Part shown: positions 14,629 to 20,398 of the stretch, in pieces | How positions within the stretch are numbered: the stretch's first letter is position 1 | How the letters are laid out: every line of letters begins with the position of its first letter | DNA from: CAXSDR01 sp964236445 | GTDB lineage: Bacteria; Actinomycetota; Actinomycetes; Motilibacterales; Motilibacteraceae | Direction: 5' to 3' | Assembly (NCBI GenBank): GCA_964236445.1 | Contig: CAXSDR010000039.1 | Location: forward strand, 1 to 29,378 | DNA: 29,378 nucleotides | Position numbers and translations under genes: made by a program | Notes under the pieces: model-generated | Database searches by the model: none | What the model saw: the letters and a program-made list of their open reading frames with translations, nothing else | What the model was told of the DNA's origin: nothing

Positions 14629-14948
14629 CGCTGTCGACGCACGTCCTCGACACCGCCCGTGGCTGTCCTGCCGCGGGCATCAGTGTCTGCGTCGACCGGC
14701 TGGACGGCGGCGGCTGGCTCGGCGTGGGCACCGCGGTCACCGATGTCGACGGTCGCGTCCCCGTGCTCGTGGCTGCCGGCACCTGGGCACCGGGCCGGTG
14801 GCGCGTGGTCTTCGACACGGGCGCCTACCTCGGCGCGGACGCCTTCTTCCCGCGGGTGACGGTCGAGTTCCAGGCCACGACGAGCACGCATCACCACATT
14901 CCACTGCTGCTGTCACCGTTCGGCTTCAGCACCTATCGAGGGAGCTGA
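14625..14948 (+). CDS. pucM: 5-hydroxyisourate hydrolase
   Basis: A 107-residue transthyretin-like protein that hydrolyses 5-hydroxyisourate to OHCU after uricase. The family residues are all visible: the N-terminal STHVLDTARG with His6, TDVDGR with Arg44, the THHHIPLLLSPFGFSTY segment with the active-site His, and the C-terminal signature YRGS. The length equals the usual bacterial form without a periplasmic signal peptide, so it is cytoplasmic. The GTG start overlaps the stop of the allantoicase/decarboxylase fusion (GTGA). Vertebrate transthyretin itself is excluded by the intact catalytic His and YRGS. Confidence 0.96.
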   Translation: MTLSTHVLDTARGCPAAGISVCVDRLDGGGWLGVGTAVTDVDGRVPVLVAAGTWAPGRWRVVFDTGAYLGADAFFPRVTVEFQATTSTHHHIPLLLSPFGFSTYRGS

Positions 14949-14949
14949 C

Positions 14950-15795
14950 GTGGCTCGCCTGGTGAGGCACACCTATGGCAAGGACGGCATCCGGCTCGCA
15001 AAGATCTCGCGTTCTGGCGACGTGCACACCTTCCACGACCTCACGGTGCGCCTCATGCTCGAAGGGGACTTCTCGGCGGCGTACGTCGACGGCGACAACT
15101 CGACGACCCTGCCGACGGACACCATGCGCAGCACGGCCTATGTCGTCGCGCAGGACGAGAGCCTCGACGAGGTCGAGCGCTATGCCGAAGCCGTGATCCG
15201 CAAGCTGCTGACCTCGACACCACGCGCGACGTCGGGCCGCGCGGAGGTCGTCGAGCACCGCTGGGACCGCATGGTGATCGATGGTGTCGAGCACCCGCAC
15301 AGCTTCCGTGGCGCGCCCGCCGTCAACACCGCCACCGTCGTGGTCGAGCGCGACGGCCCGGTCACGGTGACCAGCGGGCTCGACGAGCTCGTCGTCGCCA
15401 AGACGACGGGCTCCTCCTACTGCGGCTTCCTCACCGACGAGCTCACCGTCCTGGCCCCCACCGACGACCGCATCCTCGCCACTGCCGTGACGTCGTCCTG
15501 GACGTGGAACGCCGTCCCGTCTTCCTACCCGGCGGCGCGACGGGTGGTGCAGCAGACATACGAAGCAGTGTTCGCGCAGCTGGATTCACGTGCTGTGCAG
15601 CAGACGTTGCACGCCATGGCCACGGCAGCGCTCGATGCCGTTCCAGAGATCGAGCAGGTGAGCATCCGCATGCCCAACCGGCATCACGTCGGCGTGGACC
15701 TCACACCCTTCGGTCGAGAGAACCACAACGAGATCTTCGTGGTGACCGACCGTCCCTTCGGCGTCATCGAGGGCACGGTCGCGCGGGAGACCTAG
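14950..15795 (+). CDS. pucL: Cofactor-independent urate oxidase (uricase)
   Basis: A 281-residue uricase that oxidises urate to 5-hydroxyisourate with O2 and no cofactor. The proton-relay residues of the family are present: Lys11 in HTYGKDGIRLAK, a Thr in LPTDTMRSTAY and a His in MPNRHHVGVDL. An Arg in DRILAT and a Gln in VQQTLHAM for substrate binding are also seen, as is the C-terminal TDRPFGVIEGTV. The segment after the relay Thr reads MRST instead of the commoner MKNT. GAGGGAG, which overlaps the pucM stop, lies 5 nt before the GTG start. This is the last gene of the allB operon, and a 12-bp palindrome spans its stop codon. The neighbouring HIU hydrolase and OHCU decarboxylase confirm the assignment. 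Confidence 0.95.
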   Translation: MARLVRHTYGKDGIRLAKISRSGDVHTFHDLTVRLMLEGDFSAAYVDGDNSTTLPTDTMRSTAYVVAQDESLDEVERYAEAVIRKLLTSTPRATSGRAEVVEHRWDRMVIDGVEHPHSFRGAPAVNTATVVVERDGPVTVTSGLDELVVAKTTGSSYCGFLTDELTVLAPTDDRILATAVTSSWTWNAVPSSYPAARRVVQQTYEAVFAQLDSRAVQQTLHAMATAALDAVPEIEQVSIRMPNRHHVGVDLTPFGRENHNEIFVVTDRPFGVIEGTVARET

Positions 15796-15799
15796 GTCT
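15788..15799. repeat. 12-bp perfect palindrome across the uricase stop codon
   Basis: AGACCTAGGTCT is a perfect palindrome containing the TAG stop of pucL. It could be a protein-binding site or chance. Confidence 0.4.
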
Positions 15800-16057
15800 G
15801 GTCGCGGTAGCGCGCGGTCAAGCCTCGCCCGGCCAGGGCAGTGCAGGGCACTGCACCGGTCACTTGACACCCCTGCAACTGGACTTGCCGACCGTCATGT
15901 CGGCCACCTTCCACCGATTGTCCCTGCTTGAACATCATCACCAAGTCTGGCTGGAACCTTCGCGTGTACGTGTCGCGGCGGTCAGCTACAGAAGAACAGT
16001 CACCAGCCGCGCGGGCGGATCGGGGACGCCTCGCTGCGGGTCGTCGTACTCCCCTGA
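15796..16057. other. Gap between convergent uricase and lipoprotein genes
   Basis: These 262 bp hold a short hairpin near the uricase end and otherwise no recognisable gene. A plus-strand frame of 54 codons (15897-16061) and a minus-strand frame through 15792-16184 have no known motif or ribosome binding site. Confidence 0.5.
15838..15854. terminator. Short hairpin after the allB-pucL operon
   Basis: GCAGTGC (15838-15844) and GCACTGC (15848-15854) form a perfect 7-bp stem with a 3-nt loop, 43 nt after the uricase stop. There is no T-run on either strand, so termination is only a suggestion. Confidence 0.35.
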
Positions 16058-17596
16058 CTAGAGCGGAAAGCCCGACAGACCGGTGGGTCCGGCAACGACG
16101 AGCACCTTCGCCGCTGCGGTCCCGACCGCGTTGGGCACGGGCAGCGGGGCATCCGCGTCGAGGCTGCTGCCGTCGACCTGGCACGGCCGCGCCACCGTCC
16201 CCCCCTCACGCTGGGTCGCGGGATCGCCGGGGCCGGGATAGGGCTCGGCGTAGTCGAACGCGATGCCGTGCCGCTGGCACCACGCCGGCGCCGTCGGCGC
16301 GATGGGCTGCGCCTCACCGCTCACGAGGTCGACCGACACGGGCTTGCCCCTGCGTCTCACGACGATCGAGTGCTTGCCGAGAAGGACGCGGTCGCCATCG
16401 GCCGCCCCGAAGCCGATCGCTTCGAGCGACGGTTCGAGCGCCACGCTCCACGTCGTCGCGCCGGTGTCGCGGTCGAACCCCTCGAGCTTCATGGTGGCGT
16501 CCTCGCTCAGCGCGGGTCCCTGTCCCGAGAAGGTGATGAACCCGGAGAGCCGGCACCGGACGGGGATGAGGTCGGCCTCGTCGGTCGGGATGTGCATGCT
16601 CGACGGCGCGCTCGCGGTCCGCCGGGCCGCCTTGTCGGTGGGCACGGCGACGACGCCGTTGCAGTAGGGCAGCGTGCCGCTCTGACGCCAGACGGTGCGA
16701 CCGGTCCCTTGGTCGAGCACGACGGTGGTGTAGCCCGCGAGTGACAGGGAGTTCTGGCTCGTGCCGACACCGGCGGCGATGCCGACGTAGCCCATCCACT
16801 GCTTGCGCCGGACGTCTTCGTAGAACGCCCAGCCGTTGTTGGTGGAGTAGCCGGCACCGAAGACCGCGTCGACAGGGCGACGCCAGGTCTCGTGCCCACC
16901 GGCGTACGCGGCGAGGATCTCGGGGTTGCGCTTGCCGAGCTCGACCAGGCCGCCCGAGCCGATCGATCGCGACCCCGCGGGCGTCGGTCGATGGCTCGGC
17001 TGCGCGAGCACCCTCGCTCGCGCGCTCCACCGCCAGGTGACGGCGTCGTGGACGGCGGTCCCCACCGGCCCTGCGCTCGCCGTCGTGCAGGCCGCAGCGG
17101 GGTCGTCGTCGCACACCTGCGGCGGAGTCGTGAAGAACATCGACGGGCTGACGTAGGCGTCCTTGCCTGTGACGGGGTTCGCCACCACCAGGCGCGTCCG
17201 CAGGGTGGCCGCGGGATCGGGCCGCAGATAGACGAAGCTGCTGCCGACGACGGTCGGGACGACGGCGACATCGGTATGCACCAGCCCCGGTGAGGCCGGG
17301 CGGCGCCAGCGCACGGAGCCGTCGGCCGTGCTGACTCCGACGAGGTCGAGCCGGCCGCCCGCAGCCTCGTAGACCGCGGCTGTCCTCCCGCTCACCGCCG
17401 GGTCGCCCACGGGGCGCAGGTCCTGCGTCGTCCAGAGCGCATGCGGGGCCGCGGGCGGGGCGGGACGGCTGGGAGCGGGCGAGCCATCGAGGTGCAGTGA
17501 GCCGAGGTCGGCCCGGGAGTGCTGCGTGCAGCCGGCGGTGAGCACCAGGGCAGCGACGACCGGAAGAGGGAGCAGCGAAGGCAGCGGGCGGAAGAT
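16058..17596 (-). CDS. PQQ/beta-propeller-like lipoprotein with a probable AUC start
   Basis: An exported lipoprotein of about 512 residues. The mature part shows blade-like repeats of a PQQ-type beta-propeller: VYEAAGGRLDLVGVSTADGS followed by VRWRR, VVLDQGTGRTVWRQSG, and LEGFDRDTGATTWSVAL. The lipobox is LTAGC, but the only canonical in-frame start (GTG 17545) leaves two residues before the lipobox. Reading from an ATC at 17596 gives FRPLPSLLPLPVVAALVL before it, a full signal peptide of 22 residues including the initiator. GAGAGGG (17610-17604) lies exactly 7 nt before that ATC and overlaps the stop of the upstream DUF6986 gene. CTG 17584 is an alternative without the positive charge. A sequencing error (ATG read as ATC) is possible. 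Ligand and role are unknown. Confidence 0.75.
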   Translation of the reverse strand: MFRPLPSLLPLPVVAALVLTAGCTQHSRADLGSLHLDGSPAPSRPAPPAAPHALWTTQDLRPVGDPAVSGRTAAVYEAAGGRLDLVGVSTADGSVRWRRPASPGLVHTDVAVVPTVVGSSFVYLRPDPAATLRTRLVVANPVTGKDAYVSPSMFFTTPPQVCDDDPAAACTTASAGPVGTAVHDAVTWRWSARARVLAQPSHRPTPAGSRSIGSGGLVELGKRNPEILAAYAGGHETWRRPVDAVFGAGYSTNNGWAFYEDVRRKQWMGYVGIAAGVGTSQNSLSLAGYTTVVLDQGTGRTVWRQSGTLPYCNGVVAVPTDKAARRTASAPSSMHIPTDEADLIPVRCRLSGFITFSGQGPALSEDATMKLEGFDRDTGATTWSVALEPSLEAIGFGAADGDRVLLGKHSIVVRRRGKPVSVDLVSGEAQPIAPTAPAWCQRHGIAFDYAEPYPGPGDPATQREGGTVARPCQVDGSSLDADAPLPVPNAVGTAAAKVLVVAGPTGLSGFPL

Positions 17597-17603
17597 GACG
17601 GGA

Positions 17604-17610
17604 CCCTCTC
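17604..17610 (-). promoter_or_regulatory. Shine-Dalgarno for the lipoprotein
   Basis: GAGAGGG on the minus strand overlaps the TGA stop (17611-17609) of the upstream gene and lies 7 nt before the ATC at 17596. This supports translational coupling and the unusual start. Confidence 0.5.
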
Positions 17611-18763
17611 AGTCGACGGAGAGACCGAGAGCGGCAGCGCGCACCAGGAGCGCCTGCAACATGACGGCGGTCGCGGGTTCGTCGAGAACTTCCGGTCGGG
17701 CCCCGGCAAGTCGCTCACGGGCTTCGGGAACCCTGTCACGCAGGAACTGCACGTGGGTCGCCCAGCGGCTCACGAGCTGCCCCGGATGCATGTCCCATCC
17801 CTGCCACAAGCCGCGCGACAGGGCCCGGAACACGAGTCGTGAGTGCTCCCGCCACACCACATGGACCGCGGCCCGGTCGCCCACGGGCAGCCGGTTCGAG
17901 GAGCCGTCGCACACCGAAACACCGCGTGCCGCCGCAGCGAGCTGCAGCAGGTCCTTCGCAGCGTCAGCGGGTGGCGCATCGAGCGCTTGCTCGCGGGGCG
18001 AGAGTCCGAGGGCGGCGGTGTAGTCATAGGTGCCGAAGTGCAGTCCCGCGACGCGTCCCCGGCCGGCGTCGAGCAGCGACGCCACCGTGACGCGCCCGCT
18101 CCTGTCGAGCACGCCGGCGGCGGTCTCGATCTGCAGCTCCACCCGGACGGGGTCGATGCCGAGCACGGACTCGAGAGCCTCGAGGACGTCGAGCGCCACG
18201 GTCACCTGCTCGGGCGCCTGCACCTTGGGCAGCGTCAGCGTCCCGCTGGGCAGCCCCGCCGCCGCGAGGCCCGTGAGCCAGCGGTCGAGCGTGCGCGCCC
18301 CGCGCTGGGCCGACGGACCTTCGAAAGCCTTGACACGCAGTCCGTAGGCCGGTGGCGGGTCGCCCTGCAGCGCCGCGACGGCCGCGTCGACAGCAGCGTC
18401 CTCGTCACCATCGGGGCGCCGGCCGTAGCCGTCCTCGAAGTCGACGCGCAGGTCGCGCACGGGTGAGACTGTGAGGATGCGCGTGACGTCTGCATGGGTT
18501 GCGTCGCAGATGTCGCGACCGAGTGCGGCACCGAGCGTGCCGGCATCGGGAGCGTGCTGCGCCAGCAGCCCGAGCGCGGCGTCGCCCCACAGCCGGGCCT
18601 CCGAGACGCGCAGGCGGTCGGCGGGGACATAGCAGGTGTGAGGTGGCTGCGCCGGGACGCCGCCGGGATAGGTCGCGGCCAGTCGTGCGTCGACGGCGGC
18701 CAACGGCGCCAGCAAGGCGGTGCGCTCTTTCGCGCTCAACGACTGGCGCAGCATTTCTGACAC
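17609..18763 (-). CDS. DUF6986-type protein, CitE/HpcH aldolase-like TIM barrel
   Basis: A 384-residue protein of the phosphoenolpyruvate/HpcH-CitE superfamily. Metal and substrate motifs are visible: RVDFEDGYG (residues 106-114), VELQIETAAGVLD with Glu213 (208-220), LHFGTYDYTAALG (241-253) and GWDMHPGQLVSRW (322-334), the last like the IHPxQ motif of citrate-lyase beta proteins. Superfamily members bind Mg with glyoxylate-, oxaloacetate- or pyruvate-like ligands and make or break adjacent C-C bonds. The gene is divergent from malate synthase inside a purine-degradation island that lacks a recognisable ureidoglycolate lyase. A step that yields or uses glyoxylate is therefore likely by context, but the reaction is not established. 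The GTG at 18763 follows TAGCGT by 6 nt; ATG 18754 is an alternative. It is coupled to the lipoprotein downstream. Confidence 0.82.
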   Translation of the reverse strand: MSEMLRQSLSAKERTALLAPLAAVDARLAATYPGGVPAQPPHTCYVPADRLRVSEARLWGDAALGLLAQHAPDAGTLGAALGRDICDATHADVTRILTVSPVRDLRVDFEDGYGRRPDGDEDAAVDAAVAALQGDPPPAYGLRVKAFEGPSAQRGARTLDRWLTGLAAAGLPSGTLTLPKVQAPEQVTVALDVLEALESVLGIDPVRVELQIETAAGVLDRSGRVTVASLLDAGRGRVAGLHFGTYDYTAALGLSPREQALDAPPADAAKDLLQLAAAARGVSVCDGSSNRLPVGDRAAVHVVWREHSRLVFRALSRGLWQGWDMHPGQLVSRWATHVQFLRDRVPEARERLAGARPEVLDEPATAVMLQALLVRAAALGLSVD

Positions 18764-18769
18764 ATGCGG

Positions 18770-18779
18770 ACGCTACCGT
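18770..18779. promoter_or_regulatory. Overlapping divergent -10 boxes (DUF6986 / aceB)
   Basis: ACGCTACCGT contains the minus-strand TAGCGT (18775-18770, 6 nt from GTG 18763) and the plus-strand TACCGT (18774-18779). They share the TA at 18774-18775. The minus transcript would be leaderless. The plus transcript would have a leader of about 41 nt with a good ribosome binding site. Confidence 0.5.
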
Positions 18780-18813
18780 TCGCACCCGGCAGCCGACCGA
18801 CCGCCGACCACTT

Positions 18814-18819
18814 GGAGGG
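18814..18819 (+). promoter_or_regulatory. Shine-Dalgarno that fixes the aceB start
   Basis: GGAGGG ends 7 nt before the GTG at 18827. The in-frame ATG at 18764 lies upstream of the promoter and overlaps the divergent transcript, so it is unlikely to be used. Confidence 0.65.
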
Positions 18820-18826
18820 CGATCCT

Positions 18827-20398
18827 GTGACGAGCGCATCGGTGACGTTCACCCGCGGGGCAGAGAAGACCGATGTCGCCGACGTCTTCTCCCCCGATGC
18901 CCTGGCGCTCGTCGCCCGACTCCACGAGCGCCACGCACCGGCCCTGCGCGAGCTGCTGGCCGCACGACCCCTGCGCGAGCTGCCCGGCACCGAGGGCGTG
19001 GGCACGAAGGGCAGCTGGCGCGTGGCCGAGCCGCCGCCGTGGTTCCGCGACCGCCGGGTCGAGATCACCGGACCGGCCGAGCCCAACCTCATGGTCAGTG
19101 CGCTGAACAGCGGCGCCCGCGTCTTCCTCGCCGACCTCGAGGACGCACTGAGCCCGACCTGGGTCAACATCGTGGTCGGCTACCGCACGCTGCGCGACGC
19201 GGCAGCCGGGACGCTGACGCGCGTACGAAGCGACGGTGAGGTGCAGCGCCCGCGTGACGATGCAGCGCTGGTCGTCGTACGCCCGCGGGGACTCCACCTG
19301 CCGGAGCCGCGGCTCCTCGTCGACGGCTCGCCCGCGATGGCCCCGCTGGTCGACGTCGCCCTCGTCGCGGTCCACACCGCGAAGGCCTGGATCGCGCGCG
19401 GCACGGGGCTGGCCCTCTATCTGCCGAAGCTCGAGCACGCCGAGGAAGCCGCGTGGTGGCATGAGGTCCTGCACGACGTCGAGGAGCAGGTCGGCATCGG
19501 GCGCGACTCCGTGCCGGTGACCGTGCTCGTCGAGACGCTCCCGCTCGGGCTGCAGATGGACGAGGTGCTCGCGGCCCTGCAGTCGCGGCCGGCGGCGCTG
19601 AACGCGGGCCGCTGGGACTATCTCTTCAGCCTCATCAAGACGATCGGGGCCGACCCGGCGCACCTGCTCCCCGACCGCAGCGCCGTGACGATGCGCGTGC
19701 CGTTCATGGCTGCCTACGCCGAGCGCCTGGTCGCGGTGTGCCATGCGCGCGGTGCTCAGGCGATGGGCGGCATGGCGGCGTTCATCCCCAACCGGCGCAA
19801 CCCCGGGGTCAACGACCGGGCGATGGCGGCCGTACGCGCAGACAAGGAGCGCGAGGCGTCGCTGGGCTACGACGGCACCTGGGTCGCGCACCCCGACCTA
19901 GTGCCGATCGCGCTCGAGGTGTTCAGCGCGGCCTTCGGCGACCGGGTCGACCAGCGTGACGTCACCCCGCCGGTTCCCGACTCGACCGCTGCGCTGCTCG
20001 ACACGCGCCTTCCAGGCGCCCGCTGCACAGCGGGCGGTTTGGCGGCCGACCTCGATGCGGCGCTGCAATATCTCGCTGCATGGCTCGACGGACGAGGTGC
20101 CGTGGGGGTGCACGACCTGATGGAGGACGTCGCCACGGCAGAGGTGTCGCGCTGCCAGGTCTGGCAGTGGCTGCACCTGGGCGTCACGTTGGACGACGGC
20201 TCGACGGTGACGCGCGAGCGGGTCGAGACCGAGCTGCAGGCCCAGATCGAGCAGCTCGCCGCAGCCGGCTTCGACCGTGGCCTGCTCGAAGATGCCGCCG
20301 ACGTCGTGCGCGGGGCCGCCATGGGCGAGGACCTGCCGCCGTTCCTGACGCTCGTGGCGATCGACGTGCTCGACCGCCGTCACCCGCCGGGTGGTTGA
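18827..20398 (+). CDS. aceB: Malate synthase A
   Basis: A 523-residue malate synthase that condenses glyoxylate with acetyl-CoA to give malate. The A-type hallmarks run in order: VFLADLEDALSPTW, VVRPRGLHLPE with the substrate Arg, QMDEVLAAL, LNAGRWDYLFSLIKTIG, AMGGMAAFIPNRRNP, GTWVAHPDLVPIALEVF, and HDLMEDVATAEVSRCQVWQW with the catalytic Asp. The length matches the family. In this setting it removes the glyoxylate released by purine breakdown and need not belong to a glyoxylate shunt; no isocitrate lyase is encoded nearby. Its 3' end overlaps the convergent XDH gene by 19 bp. It is distantly related in fold to the divergent DUF6986 protein. Confidence 0.96.
   Translation: MTSASVTFTRGAEKTDVADVFSPDALALVARLHERHAPALRELLAARPLRELPGTEGVGTKGSWRVAEPPPWFRDRRVEITGPAEPNLMVSALNSGARVFLADLEDALSPTWVNIVVGYRTLRDAAAGTLTRVRSDGEVQRPRDDAALVVVRPRGLHLPEPRLLVDGSPAMAPLVDVALVAVHTAKAWIARGTGLALYLPKLEHAEEAAWWHEVLHDVEEQVGIGRDSVPVTVLVETLPLGLQMDEVLAALQSRPAALNAGRWDYLFSLIKTIGADPAHLLPDRSAVTMRVPFMAAYAERLVAVCHARGAQAMGGMAAFIPNRRNPGVNDRAMAAVRADKEREASLGYDGTWVAHPDLVPIALEVFSAAFGDRVDQRDVTPPVPDSTAALLDTRLPGARCTAGGLAADLDAALQYLAAWLDGRGAVGVHDLMEDVATAEVSRCQVWQWLHLGVTLDDGSTVTRERVETELQAQIEQLAAAGFDRGLLEDAADVVRGAAMGEDLPPFLTLVAIDVLDRRHPPGG

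Noticed and set aside
15897..16061. Plus-strand 54-codon ORF in the gap after uricase
   Set aside because: No ribosome binding site or known motif; composition does not suggest coding.
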